Shown: positions 50,014 through 59,532 of the stretch, piece by piece | How the letters are laid out: each line of letters starts with the position of its first letter | Position numbering within the stretch: the stretch's first letter is position 1 | DNA from: Pedobacter sp. N36a | GTDB lineage: Bacteria > Bacteroidota > Bacteroidia > Sphingobacteriales > Sphingobacteriaceae | Assembly: GCF_014472395.1 (NCBI RefSeq) | Contig: NZ_JACSZW010000003.1 | Span: forward strand, 372,001 to 436,000 | DNA length: 64,000 nucleotides | Reading direction: 5' to 3' | Notes under the pieces: generated by a model | The model's database searches: none | Seen by the model: only the letters and a program-made list of their open reading frames with translations | Told to the model about the DNA's origin: nothing | Translations under genes and position numbers: made by a program

Positions 50014-53000
50014 TTAACTTAACCAGACTCTTAACATGGATAGTAATTTATCCATGTCAACAGGTTTAGAAATATAGTCGTTTGCTCCGGCTTCAATACA
50101 ACGCTCCCGATCATTTTTCATTGCTTTTGCAGTTAAAGCGATGATTGGGAGTTTGGCAAAGCGTTTCTCTTGTCTGATGGCTTTCATGGCCGCATAGCCG
50201 TCCATTTCCGGCATCATGATGTCCATTAATACCAGGTCAATCTGCTCAGATTCCTCCAGCTTTTCTAAAGCTTCCCGGCCGTTGGTAGCGATCACGATTT
50301 TTAAGTCGTACACCTGTAAGGCACTGGAAAGCGCGAATATATTACGCATATCATCATCAGTGATCAGGATGGTTTTATCTTTCAATACCTTCTCCATCGT
50401 AGACACACTTTTTCCTTTTGAGGTGCTTGGCTTTGCTGGTCCGTCTTGTTTCAGTTTATTGATAAACAGGCTGACTTCATCGATCAGACGGTCGTTGGAC
50501 TTGTTTGATTTTAATACCATCGCATCCGTATACCTCATGATTTCCGCCATTTTTTCCTGATCCAATTCCATGGCGGTATTGATGATCACCGGAATGTGTG
50601 CATGCTCTGCCTGCGATTTGATCTGATCCAATAAATCAAAGCCTGAAATATCTGGAAGTTTGAGGTCCAGAATGATGCAGTCAAATACCTGATCATTTAA
50701 AAGGTCTAAGGCTTCTTTACCGGTAAAGGCTTGTTTCACCGCTACTCCTTTTTCTCTCAGCTGTTCCGTCAATTCTCTGCTTTGTAACTCCTGATCCTCG
50801 ATCAGGAGTACACTTTTGAAGTGATATTTCAGGTAGGCCGCGCTTAACACGTTAAAGGCTTCATCGAGCTGTTCTTTCTCCACTGGTTTTTTCAGGAAGC
50901 CAATTGCCCCTTCTTTTTTGGCTTTACTTGCTTTTTCATTTCCTGCCGACATCATGTGTACTGGGATATGTTTGGTCCTTGGATCTGCTTTTAGCTTTTT
51001 AAGAATTGTCCATCCATCCATTACTGGCAGCATGATGTCCAATACAATGGCGTCCGGCAGCTGTTCAAATGCCATGGCTAAACCAGTATCTCCACTATGT
51101 GCCAGCAGTGGTTGAAAGCCCTTTTCTATGGCATAGTCGTTCAATACATCGGCAAATACCTCATCATCTTCAATAATCAGGATTCTTTGCGATTCCTTTC
51201 CTTGATTCATTGGTTGTTCCGTTGGTTCAAAAACAACAGGGCTAGGGCTGTAAGCTTCAGTTTGAACTGTGGCTACCTGCTCTGGTAATTGGAATTCATT
51301 GATTCTTGGGATATATAAAGTAAAGGTACTGCCTTCATTAGGTCTGCTGCTCACCTGGATTTCTCCGCCAAGCAGGTAGGCGAGTTCTTTACTGATCGAT
51401 AAGCCTAAGCCAGTGCCACCAAATTTTCTGCTGGTAGAACCATCTGCCTGTTGGAACGCTTCAAAGATGAGTTTCTGTTTATCTTCCGGAATACCAATTC
51501 CAGAATCTTTAACGGTAATACCGATGATTTGTTCCGTTGTATTTCTAAGTCGTTCAGAGAAAAATGAGGTGCCCTTTTCCGGTCGGCTGATGTTTAAAGT
51601 AATATGACCGTATTCCGGTGTAAATTTGAAAGCATTAGACAATAAGTTTTTCACAATCTGTTCTACTCTGGACTGATCACTTACAATATCCTCTGGTAGG
51701 TTATCCGCCAAGACGGTCTCAAAGTCGATCTTTTTGCTTCTAGCCAACTCCATAAATAATGATTCCATATGCTGACTGATGGCGATTGGTTTTACCTTTT
51801 CTATATTTAGGTCTACCTTTCCAGATTCAATTTTAGATAAATCAAGTATATCATTGATCAGGCTTAACAAGTCATTACCCGCATTGTGGATCACTCCCGC
51901 ATATTTTACTTGGTCTTCATTCAGATTTTCTGGTCTGTTTTCTTTTAATATTCTGGCTAGGATCAGGATACTGTTTAAAGGCGTCCGGAGCTCATGACTC
52001 ATGTTTGCCAGAAACTCCGATTTATATTTACTGGAAACTTCCAGTTCTTCGGCTTTCAGGCTAATGGCCTCTCTGGCCTGATTAATAGAAATGTTGCGTT
52101 CTTCCAATTGCTGTGCTTTCTCTTCCAGCTCTGCATTGGTCTGACGCAGCTCTTCCTGCTGTACCCTTAGTTCTTCATCAGAAGATTGCAGCTGATCGGT
52201 TTTATACATCAATTCCTCATTGGTAGTCCTCAATTCTTCCTGCTGGCTTTCTAATTCTTCTGCCTGCTGCTGTGTCTGCTCAAATAAAGCCCTTAGTTTT
52301 ACCCTAGCCACCGCACTGTTGACTGCTAAACCAATACTTTCACTAATGGTACTTAAGAAAAGTACTGTTTTTTCATCCGGTTCCACCTGTAAGCCGAGTT
52401 CAATCACGGCCAATGTTTCATCTTCAAACACGATAGGTACCAGATAAATACACTGAGGTAGTGTGCTGCCCAATCCAGAACTGATCTTTAGGTAATCTAA
52501 TGGTACATTCTTAAACAATTTAGGCTGCTGCTCGGAAGCGGTTTGCCCCACCAAACCTTCTCCATAATGGTATTGATTGTGATCTCCCTTTTTTGGTTGA
52601 TAAGCGTAACCACCGGTATAGCGGAATAAATTTCTAGACTTGCTAAGTAAGAAGAATGCGCCAACCGGTGCACCTATATAATTACTGATCCGGCTCACGA
52701 TATTCGCAGAAAGCTCTTCTACTTGCTGTTCGCCACGCATGGCATCATTTACTTCAGATGCTCCAGAAAGCAGCCAATTCTTTTGCTCGTTTTCCCCTGA
52801 TATTTTTTCCAGTTGTAAATTAGACTCCCTAATGCGACCTTCCGTTTCCTTCTGCTGGTCAAAAGTCTTTTTGATATAGCTGAACAGGAATAAAATTAAT
52901 CCAAAAATAATCAGCGCACTCAGCGAAATAATGATGGTACTTCGCTGACTGCTCACTGAGGTATTCTCTTTTCGCTTGGCCAGGAGTTTGAATTCCTCAT

Positions 53001-53487
53001 CAATCATCTTTTTACTAACGGAAAGTATTTTATCTTTATAGAATTGCCCATTACCGTTTAATACACGGGTAGCGGCAGCCTCGGAGCTTTCTCTATCATA
53101 AATGCGGATCACTTCCTGCATCTCCGCTACTTTTTTATGGGTATAATAATCCAGGGAATCCGCCAGTTCCTGTTGATCTGTGTTGTCGGAAATCAACCTT
53201 TTTAAATCTTGAACAGTCTCCAGTATCAATGGTGCATTTTTATTATAAGGTCGGAGGTAATTACTCTTATTCGATAAGATAAAACCTCTTAAAGCGCTTT
53301 CCGAATTGAGTACTTGGATTTCTGTATTTTTAAGTAGATTGATAACCTCGTAAGTATGGCTTTGCCATTTCGTATCATCCTTCAACTTCTCCACACTTAA
53401 GTAGGAAGTAATGGCAGAGACGAGCACAAACAATAAGGAAACAGCAAAGCCAGTTAATACCTGTTGTTTGAAAGTTAGTTTAAACAT
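50014..53487 (-). CDS. Hybrid sensor histidine kinase: CHASE3-GAF-HisKA-HATPase-three receivers
   Basis: A 1157-residue sensor kinase. Helix 1 at about 10-30 and helix 2 at about 184-206 enclose a CHASE3 periplasmic domain (NSESALRGFILSNKSNYLRP). A GAF domain spans 245-395. A long glutamine/glutamate-rich coiled coil covers 400-485. HisKA has H498 ([15 protein letters not shown]), followed by HATPase_c ([15 protein letters not shown]). Three receivers follow at about 765-885 (IVLDIMLPVMDGW), 890-1010 (IILDLKLPDISGF) and 1038-1155 (VLMDIMMPEMDGY). First gene of a kinase-CheR-kinase operon. No HTH, so the output is phosphotransfer only. Confidence 0.94.
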   Translation of the reverse strand: MFKLTFKQQVLTGFAVSLLFVLVSAITSYLSVEKLKDDTKWQSHTYEVINLLKNTEIQVLNSESALRGFILSNKSNYLRPYNKNAPLILETVQDLKRLISDNTDQQELADSLDYYTHKKVAEMQEVIRIYDRESSEAAATRVLNGNGQFYKDKILSVSKKMIDEEFKLLAKRKENTSVSSQRSTIIISLSALIIFGLILFLFSYIKKTFDQQKETEGRIRESNLQLEKISGENEQKNWLLSGASEVNDAMRGEQQVEELSANIVSRISNYIGAPVGAFFLLSKSRNLFRYTGGYAYQPKKGDHNQYHYGEGLVGQTASEQQPKLFKNVPLDYLKISSGLGSTLPQCIYLVPIVFEDETLAVIELGLQVEPDEKTVLFLSTISESIGLAVNSAVARVKLRALFEQTQQQAEELESQQEELRTTNEELMYKTDQLQSSDEELRVQQEELRQTNAELEEKAQQLEERNISINQAREAISLKAEELEVSSKYKSEFLANMSHELRTPLNSILILARILKENRPENLNEDQVKYAGVIHNAGNDLLSLINDILDLSKIESGKVDLNIEKVKPIAISQHMESLFMELARSKKIDFETVLADNLPEDIVSDQSRVEQIVKNLLSNAFKFTPEYGHITLNISRPEKGTSFFSERLRNTTEQIIGITVKDSGIGIPEDKQKLIFEAFQQADGSTSRKFGGTGLGLSISKELAYLLGGEIQVSSRPNEGSTFTLYIPRINEFQLPEQVATVQTEAYSPSPVVFEPTEQPMNQGKESQRILIIEDDEVFADVLNDYAIEKGFQPLLAHSGDTGLAMAFEQLPDAIVLDIMLPVMDGWTILKKLKADPRTKHIPVHMMSAGNEKASKAKKEGAIGFLKKPVEKEQLDEAFNVLSAAYLKYHFKSVLLIEDQELQSRELTEQLREKGVAVKQAFTGKEALDLLNDQVFDCIILDLKLPDISGFDLLDQIKSQAEHAHIPVIINTAMELDQEKMAEIMRYTDAMVLKSNKSNDRLIDEVSLFINKLKQDGPAKPSTSKGKSVSTMEKVLKDKTILITDDDMRNIFALSSALQVYDLKIVIATNGREALEKLEESEQIDLVLMDIMMPEMDGYAAMKAIRQEKRFAKLPIIALTAKAMKNDRERCIEAGANDYISKPVDMDKLLSMLRVWLS

Positions 53488-53690
53488 AGATGCGAACTAT
53501 TAAGTATAAGGAAAACATCCGCAATGGTGGGGGAAGGTAGAATTACAAAACACCCATAACATACCCTTTTACTGTCTGTATTTCGAAGAAATAAGACCGC
53601 AATCGGGCATACTGTTATTTTTTTTGCAAAATCATTTAGCTCCCCCACAGAGCTAGACAAAATCACCACAATATTAACGATAATAAATTT

Positions 53691-53698
53691 TATTTTTG
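53691..53698 (+). promoter_or_regulatory. -7 promoter element of the ArsC-like gene (TATTTTTG)
   Basis: Exact TAnnTTTG, 5 bases before ATG 53704; a GTG at 53698 overlaps the box and is rejected as start. Confidence 0.55.
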
Positions 53699-53703
53699 TG
53701 CTT

Positions 53704-54051
53704 ATGATCATATACGGAATACCAAATTGTAACACAGTAAAAAAGGCCAGAACCTGGCTGTTAGAACAGGGATTTAATCCAACCTTCCACGATTTCAAAA
53801 AACAAGGCATTACCTCTGAGAAACTGCAGGAATGGTGTACTACTTTTGGCTGGGAAAAAGTATTGAATAAGAAAGGAACGACCTGGAAAAAGCTGAGTCC
53901 TGATCAGCAAGAACGTGTGGTAGATCAGGACAGTACTGTTCAGATCTTATTGAACAATACCAGCGCCATCAAAAGGCCGGTAGTAGAATTAGGTGGAAAA
54001 GCAGTGCTGATTGGTTTCGACGAAGCTGCCTACGAAACTATCTTGAAATAG
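53704..54051 (+). CDS. ArsC/Spx-like reductase (YffB type)
   Basis: A 115-residue thioredoxin-fold protein of the ArsC family. The active-site loop is MIIYGIPNCNTVKKARTWL with a single cysteine C9; there is no CxxC, so it is not a classical Spx. The arsenate-reductase C-terminal features are reduced (NTSAIKRPVVELGGKAVLIG), as in YffB-type, glutathione-linked relatives. With no ars genes nearby, arsenate reduction is doubtful; a low-molecular-weight thiol-dependent role is more likely. Confidence 0.85.
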   Translation: MIIYGIPNCNTVKKARTWLLEQGFNPTFHDFKKQGITSEKLQEWCTTFGWEKVLNKKGTTWKKLSPDQQERVVDQDSTVQILLNNTSAIKRPVVELGGKAVLIGFDEAAYETILK

Positions 54052-54107
54052 TTAAATCTTTTAGGGTTAATTTTTGTTAAAAAGTATTATAAAGAAACAA
54101 ACAGTGT

Positions 54108-54115
54108 TACATTTG
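54108..54115 (+). promoter_or_regulatory. -7 promoter element (TACATTTG) of the carboxypeptidase-like gene
   Basis: Exact TAnnTTTG with 3 bases to ATG 54119, predicting leaderless initiation and excluding the longer frame from 54074. Confidence 0.6.
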
Positions 54116-54118
54116 GGT

Positions 54119-54847
54119 ATGGTTAAATATTTATTTTTATTCTTCGTGAGTATTGCTCCTTTGGGTTTGTGGGCACAAACGACAACAGTAACTGGTGCGG
54201 TTTACGACTTCGACAACAAGTCTTTCCCAATGCAGGATGTGCTCGTTAGAAACCTGGATAGTAAGAAGACTATAAAAACAAAAGCTGCCGGACAGTTTAG
54301 CCTACCCGCTAAAGTGGGAGATTTAATCGAATTTTCTCATCCAGGATATCATACGGATACTTTATACCTGATTGACCTGAAGCCAAAAATGGTTTATCTG
54401 CCCGTAAAATCTACGGATTTAAAGGGAGTAGAGATTACCAGTACCAAGGTAAATCCTTCTGTAATGGTAGATGGAACGGGTAGGCCGATCAAAAGAGTCA
54501 TGACTGATGGCCTGGAAGGTAAAAAGAATACCGACAGGGCAGGAGGCGTGGTTTTGAACCTCGGCTATGGTAAAATGAAAAGAGATAGAGAGAAAGTTCG
54601 CTTTCTGGAAGAGAGAGATGCTTTCGAGACGGAAATCAGAGATAATTTTAATGAAAAAACCATCACTGATTTAGTGAAGCTTGATGCTCAGGAATTGAAA
54701 GACTTTATGGTCATGTACCGTCCAAATGTCGCACTGGTGATGAGCGAACGTCCATTCAATTATAGGTACTATATCGCAAAAGCCTACAATAGCTGGAAAA
54801 AACTTCCTGCAGATCAGCGGAGATTACCGCCGATGCCTAAGTTATAG
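54119..54847 (+). CDS. Exported protein with carboxypeptidase-regulatory-like domain
   Basis: A 242-residue exported protein. Signal peptide MVKYLFLFFVSIAPLGLWAQ is followed by a beta-sandwich domain of the CarboxypepD_reg type (TVTGAVYDFDNKSFPMQDVL, GQFSLPAKVGDLIEFSHPGY), like the N-terminal domain of SusC proteins but here standing alone. The C-terminal half (about 135-242) is helical and charged, with a conserved-looking YNSWKKLPADQRRLPPMP end. Function unknown; envelope location is clear. Confidence 0.82.
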   Translation: MVKYLFLFFVSIAPLGLWAQTTTVTGAVYDFDNKSFPMQDVLVRNLDSKKTIKTKAAGQFSLPAKVGDLIEFSHPGYHTDTLYLIDLKPKMVYLPVKSTDLKGVEITSTKVNPSVMVDGTGRPIKRVMTDGLEGKKNTDRAGGVVLNLGYGKMKRDREKVRFLEERDAFETEIRDNFNEKTITDLVKLDAQELKDFMVMYRPNVALVMSERPFNYRYYIAKAYNSWKKLPADQRRLPPMPKL

Positions 54848-54929
54848 TCGAACTATTAAAACCGTTACAATGGTTTGGTATAAATATTCATTTTATATCT
54901 TTAGTTCGAATCTATAACCAATAAATACG

Positions 54930-56885
54930 ATGATGAATAAGTTTACCTTTTTAGGGGTATTGTTATGCGCATTTGGTTTCAGTTCCATGGCGCAGCAAGC
55001 CACTGGTAACTACGACCCTCATGCTGCATTTAACCCGCTGTTTTACACTCAGAATGGAAATGAGTTCCGTTCTGCAATCGGCTATCCAGGTCCTAAATAC
55101 TGGCAGAACCGTGCGGACTACCAGATTACAGCAAATCTTGATGAAACTAAAAATATGGTAACGGGTACCGTTACCATTACTTATAAGAATAACAGTCCGG
55201 ATAAGCTCCCTTACTTATGGCTGCAGTTGGACCAAAATCTTTTTGCGGAAAACTCCAGAGGAAATTCGTTGATCGCTGCTGGCAGTCGTTACGGAGCCAG
55301 AGGAGAAAAAGTAGAGGGCGGTTATAAAATTGACGGACTTAGCGTAAGTCAGAAATTGAAACCGGTAAAATTCAGTTCCATTACTGAAGACACCAGAATG
55401 CAGATCCGTTTAGATCAGCCATTGGCTGCAAACGGAGACCAGGTCACCATCAAAATGAACTTCTCGTTTATTATTCCGATTAACGGATCTGACCGTATGG
55501 GTCATTTAACCACTAAAAACGGGGAGATATTTGCGATTGCACAATGGTTTCCAAGAATGGCGGTTTATGATGACGTGATCGGATGGAATACCCTTCCTTA
55601 TTGGGGTGCCGGAGAGTTTTACTGTGAGTACGGGGATGTGGATTTTGCCGTTACTGCTCCTGCAAACCATATTGTAATGGGTTCTGGGGAACTTTTAAAT
55701 CCTCAGGAAGTATTTACTCCAACGGAGCTATCGCGCTGGAATGCTGCAAAACTAAGCGATAAAACGGTGACTGTACGTTCTGAAGAAGACGTAATCAATC
55801 CGAAGTCGCGCCTGGCAGCCGGAAAATTAACTTGGAAATTCAAGATCAAAAATACACGTGACGTGGCCTGGGCTTCTTCAAAAGCATTTGTGTTGGATGC
55901 GGCTAGAATTAACCTGCCAAGCGGTAAAAAATCTTTAGCGGTTTCTGCACATCCTGTAGAAAGCAATGGTAAAGATGGTTACGGCCGCGGTGCTGAATAT
56001 GTAAAAGCTTCTATCGAATACTATTCTAAAAAATGGTTCGAATATCCTTACCCAATGGCGATTAATGTGGCTAGTAATGTAGGTGGTATGGAATATCCAG
56101 GCATTGTTTTTTGTGGCTGGAAAGCCAAAAATGCAAGTGCATGGGGCGTGATTGACCATGAATTTGGCCATACCTGGTTCCCGATGATTGTAGGCAGTAA
56201 CGAACGTAAATACGGCTGGATGGATGAAGGCTTTAATACCTTTATCAACGGATTATCTGCTGCTGAATTTAACAATGGTGAGTATAAACGTAAACCAGAC
56301 AACATGCAGGCAGTTGGTAAATCTTTGGCCAATGATAAATTGGAATATGTGATGCTAACACCAGATGCAATGAAAGAAGCAAATATCGGCATCAATCTAT
56401 ATTATAAGCCTGGTTACGGTTTAAACATCCTAAGAAATCAGATTTTAGGTGCAGATCGTTTTGACTATGCCTTCAAGAAGTATATTGAGAACTGGGCTTT
56501 CAAACATCCAACACCATTCGATTTTTTCCGTTCTATGGAAAATGGAGCTGGGGAAGATCTTTCTTGGTTCTGGAGAGGCTGGTTCCTGGAAAACTGGAAA
56601 ACAGATCAGGCCATTGCAGAGGTGAAAGAAGTGACCAAAGATGGGGCAATTACAGGATACAATATTCAGATTGCCAATCTTGAAAAGATGCCAATGCCGA
56701 TCATTCTGGAAGTGAAAACGAAAAGTGGAAAGACGGATGTCATCAGATTGCCAGTAGACATCTGGATGAGAAATACCAGCTGGACGGTAAATTACCCAAC
56801 TACGGAAGAAGTAGTTTCAGTCACCCTGGATCCAGCGCAGGTGCTTCCTGATTCAAACCCAGATAACAATAGCTGGAAGAAATAG
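54930..56885 (+). CDS. M1 family metallopeptidase, exported
   Basis: A secreted or periplasmic zinc aminopeptidase-like protein of 651 residues; ATG 54930 is followed at once by a second ATG at 54933. The signal peptide ends SSMAQQ. The N-terminal beta-domain precedes the catalytic domain with [20 protein letters not shown] (HExxH plus downstream Glu in GWMDEGFN). The usual GAMEN exopeptidase motif appears as VGGMEYPG, a divergence seen in Bacteroidota M1 proteins. The C-terminal part is a beta/alpha region. Ends at a shared bidirectional terminator. Confidence 0.93.
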   Translation: MMNKFTFLGVLLCAFGFSSMAQQATGNYDPHAAFNPLFYTQNGNEFRSAIGYPGPKYWQNRADYQITANLDETKNMVTGTVTITYKNNSPDKLPYLWLQLDQNLFAENSRGNSLIAAGSRYGARGEKVEGGYKIDGLSVSQKLKPVKFSSITEDTRMQIRLDQPLAANGDQVTIKMNFSFIIPINGSDRMGHLTTKNGEIFAIAQWFPRMAVYDDVIGWNTLPYWGAGEFYCEYGDVDFAVTAPANHIVMGSGELLNPQEVFTPTELSRWNAAKLSDKTVTVRSEEDVINPKSRLAAGKLTWKFKIKNTRDVAWASSKAFVLDAARINLPSGKKSLAVSAHPVESNGKDGYGRGAEYVKASIEYYSKKWFEYPYPMAINVASNVGGMEYPGIVFCGWKAKNASAWGVIDHEFGHTWFPMIVGSNERKYGWMDEGFNTFINGLSAAEFNNGEYKRKPDNMQAVGKSLANDKLEYVMLTPDAMKEANIGINLYYKPGYGLNILRNQILGADRFDYAFKKYIENWAFKHPTPFDFFRSMENGAGEDLSWFWRGWFLENWKTDQAIAEVKEVTKDGAITGYNIQIANLEKMPMPIILEVKTKSGKTDVIRLPVDIWMRNTSWTVNYPTTEEVVSVTLDPAQVLPDSNPDNNSWKK

Positions 56886-56934
56886 TCTTGCGCTGAGCAA
56901 AGAAAACAAGTTTCAACATTAAGCTAACAAATGC

Positions 56935-56975
56935 AAAAAAAAGAGGGTGTCCAGATCGGCACCCTCTTTTTTTAG
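56935..56975. terminator. Bidirectional terminator between the M1 peptidase and mechanosensitive channel genes
   Basis: Stem of about 12 pairs (A-run then GAGGGTG, and CACCCTC then T-run) with a 10-base loop, flanked by A6 on the left and T7 on the right. It overlaps the last bases of the channel gene. Confidence 0.9.
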
Positions 56976-58243
56976 ATTTTTTCGTGGCTGAGCACTTCCA
57001 TTTCATAAATCTCCAGATCAAAGAACCTGGCGGAAGCCAAGAGATGGTCAAATATATCTGCCATGATGTACTCGTAATCAATCCATTTTGTAGTTCCGGT
57101 AAATGCATAGATTTCTATTGGGAGTCCGGTGGCGGTAGGGGCTAGCTGCCGCACCATCATGGTCATCTTTTTATGGATGCCGCTATGATTGGAAATATAG
57201 TTGTCTATATATTTTCTATAAAGGCCTGCATTGGTCAGGTTCCTTCCGTTGATCAGTAAAGTTTTGTCGGCACCAACACGTTCATTGTTTTTATTGATGT
57301 CTTTCTGGCGGTGGTCGATGTAGGCAGTGAGCGATTGAATCTTTCTGAAATCTTCCAGTTCATCGGGGCCGATGAAACGGATGGTCGACTGCCGGATAAA
57401 GATCGCTCTTTTGATCCTTCTCCCTCCGGATTCGCTCATGCCCCTCCAATTTTGAAAAGAATCAGATACTAAAGAATAAGTAGGGATGGTGGTGATCGTT
57501 TTGTCAAAGTTCTGGACTTTTACGGTGGTCAGATTGATTTCCATCACATCTCCATCAGCACCATATTTCGGCATCGTGATCCAGTCGCCAATCCGAACCG
57601 TATCATTTGTGCTCACTTGGATACTGGCTACAAATCCCATAATGGTATCCTTAAACATCAACAGCAGGACTGCCGAGGCGGCACCCATGGCGGTAAAAGC
57701 GACTGTAGGATTTTGCCCGCTCAGGATAGAAAATATAATGACCGTGGCAATCAGGTAGAATATAATCCGGATCACCTGCAGATAGCTTTCTATAGGTTTA
57801 GAACGGAAAGTTGCTCGTTTTCTTAAAGATTCTGCACCGGATTTGATCAGCGTCATGATCACCCAGATGATTAGAATCACCAGGTAAGCGTCGGTCAGCT
57901 TGATCAAAACCTTTGTTATGGTTGGAAACGAATGGAAGATCGCTTCCAGGGTATTCCTGATCAATGAAACGGCAGCCAATAATGCAATATAATGTGCGAA
58001 TCTATTTTCCAGCAGGTGCAGGAAAAAGTCAATTCTTGTGGTTTTTACGATGCGTATTAATGCAATCCTCAATAGGCGCCTGAGTACGTTATGTAATAAA
58101 TATACCGCGATGATCAGCACAGTCAGCAGAGCAAACAGGTTCACAAAAGTCGCAAGGCTTTGTGGTACGCCCCATTTTACAAGAATCTTGTAGGTACTGC
58201 GGCTAATATCATCAAGGTCAAATTCGTAATCTTTAAAGTTCAT
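56972..58243 (-). CDS. Mechanosensitive channel, YbdG/MscS family
   Basis: An inner membrane channel that opens under osmotic downshock, 423 residues from ATG 58243; the longer frame from 58297 is less likely. About five helices precede the MscS pore and beta domain: VFKDTIMGFVASIQVS-like stretch (here LLMFKDTIMGFVASIQVSTN), then IGDWITMPKYGADGDVMEIN and TIPTYSLVSDSFQNWRGMSE. The arrangement and sequence through SGGRRIKRAIFI and MMVRQLAPTATGLPIEIYAF closely follow E. coli YbdG. Confidence 0.93.
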   Translation of the reverse strand: MNFKDYEFDLDDISRSTYKILVKWGVPQSLATFVNLFALLTVLIIAVYLLHNVLRRLLRIALIRIVKTTRIDFFLHLLENRFAHYIALLAAVSLIRNTLEAIFHSFPTITKVLIKLTDAYLVILIIWVIMTLIKSGAESLRKRATFRSKPIESYLQVIRIIFYLIATVIIFSILSGQNPTVAFTAMGAASAVLLLMFKDTIMGFVASIQVSTNDTVRIGDWITMPKYGADGDVMEINLTTVKVQNFDKTITTIPTYSLVSDSFQNWRGMSESGGRRIKRAIFIRQSTIRFIGPDELEDFRKIQSLTAYIDHRQKDINKNNERVGADKTLLINGRNLTNAGLYRKYIDNYISNHSGIHKKMTMMVRQLAPTATGLPIEIYAFTGTTKWIDYEYIMADIFDHLLASARFFDLEIYEMEVLSHEKI

Positions 58244-58315
58244 TTCCGATGTTTTTACTGATTTTGGCAGGTTACAAAAAAAATATCGGAAAGACAATTA
58301 TCGAGGGTGCTAAAA

Positions 58316-59446
58316 TTATTTATCATAGGAAATACGGTAAACGAGATTGGCAAAGTCGTCAGAAACCAATAGGGAGCCATCTTTTTGCTGCAATACATCT
58401 ACCGGCCTTCCCCAGGCTTTTCCATTTTTAAGCCAGCCGCTTGCAAATGGTTCATAGCTGATCACTTTATTGCCATCAAGTTTCAGCAGGGTAATCCGGT
58501 ACCCCATTGGTTCCTTTCTGTTCCATGACCCATGTTCGGCAATGAAGATTTGATTTTTATAGGTTTTAGGAAACTGATCACCGGTATAGAATTTCATACC
58601 CAATGACGCAGTATGTGCAGCAAGTTTTGCTTGAGGAGGGGTATAGTCTTTAGGGTTTTTCCCTTTGCCAAACTCCGGGTCTAAAATATCTCCGGCATGA
58701 ACAAAAGGGTAACCGAAGTGCATTCCTGGTTTTTCTGCACGATTGAGTTCATCTGCGGGAATGTCTTCTCCCAGCATGTCCCTTCCGTTTTCGGTAAACC
58801 AAAGATCTTTAGTTAGAGGATTCCAGTCGAAACCAACAGAATTCCTGACACCATTGGCAAAAATCTCGAAGCCAGTTCCATCAGGATTCATCCTGGTAAT
58901 GGAAGCATATCTTTTATCTTTATCTGTATTGTCGCAAATATTGCAGGGTGCACCAATGGGTACATATAGTTTTCCATCAGGCCCGAAGGCGATGTATTTC
59001 CAGCCATGGTGGGTATCTGTTGGGAGTTTATCATATATAAGGACAGGTTTCGGAGGGTTGGCTAGATGATCTTCAATATGGTCGTAGCGCCAGATCTTAC
59101 TGATTTCTGCTACATATAAGCTGCCATCTTTAAAGGCTACGCCATTGGGCATGTCTTTTAAGCCTTGTGCAATGATATAGGTTTTATCGGCAATGCCGTC
59201 TTTATTTTCATCTACGAGGGCATAGACTTTATCGCCACTGCGATTGCCTACAAATACGGTTCCGTTGGCCCCCATCGCCATGGATCTTGGATTGTCTACT
59301 TTTGCAAAAACTTCAATTTTGAAGCCTTCAGGTAGTTTGATGTCATTAAGTCTGGGTTCATCTAGTTTTTCCATGGGGCGGTTACAGGTAACCGCCAGCA
59401 GTGGAATGCATAGCATTAGGCCGAAAACAGGGAATAAGTATTTCAT
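58316..59446 (-). CDS. PQQ-dependent sugar dehydrogenase-like (sorbosone dehydrogenase) lipoprotein
   Basis: A 376-residue envelope lipoprotein (lipobox LAVTC, C21) with a six-bladed beta-propeller of the glucose/sorbosone dehydrogenase type. Visible are GFKIEVFAKVDNPRSMAMGA, the calcium/cofactor region GPDGKLYVPIGAPCNICDNT, and FAEHGSWNRKEPMGYRI-like blade (IAEHGSWNRKEPMGYR). No cytochrome domain is fused. Whether it binds PQQ cannot be told from sequence; many family members act without it. Transcribed after the mscS-like gene's upstream region, apparently as a single gene. Confidence 0.86.
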   Translation of the reverse strand: MKYLFPVFGLMLCIPLLAVTCNRPMEKLDEPRLNDIKLPEGFKIEVFAKVDNPRSMAMGANGTVFVGNRSGDKVYALVDENKDGIADKTYIIAQGLKDMPNGVAFKDGSLYVAEISKIWRYDHIEDHLANPPKPVLIYDKLPTDTHHGWKYIAFGPDGKLYVPIGAPCNICDNTDKDKRYASITRMNPDGTGFEIFANGVRNSVGFDWNPLTKDLWFTENGRDMLGEDIPADELNRAEKPGMHFGYPFVHAGDILDPEFGKGKNPKDYTPPQAKLAAHTASLGMKFYTGDQFPKTYKNQIFIAEHGSWNRKEPMGYRITLLKLDGNKVISYEPFASGWLKNGKAWGRPVDVLQQKDGSLLVSDDFANLVYRISYDK

Positions 59447-59532
59447 CTGATCAGGGAATGGTGAGTATGAATAACGCCTGAATTCCTGTAATTGTTTGGT
59501 AATTATATAGGTTAGCGGCCTAATGCGGAATT

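Noticed and set aside
47562..53487. Complete chemotaxis operon
   Set aside because: Only CheR is present; there is no CheA, CheW, CheB or methyl-accepting receptor, so it is a signalling operon of another kind.
53637..53655. TAGCTC/GAGCTA hairpin upstream of the ArsC-like gene
   Set aside because: Only 6 base pairs with no U-tract or conserved context; likely chance.
53475..53810. 111-codon minus-strand frame across the ArsC-like gene start
   Set aside because: Covers the real plus-strand gene and its promoter; composition is not protein-like and it overlaps the kinase start.
59447..59532. Frameshifted Smr domain remnant after the DUF2027 gene
   Set aside because: I read the gap in the minus-strand direction and found no Smr-like motif; it is too short to hold a domain.
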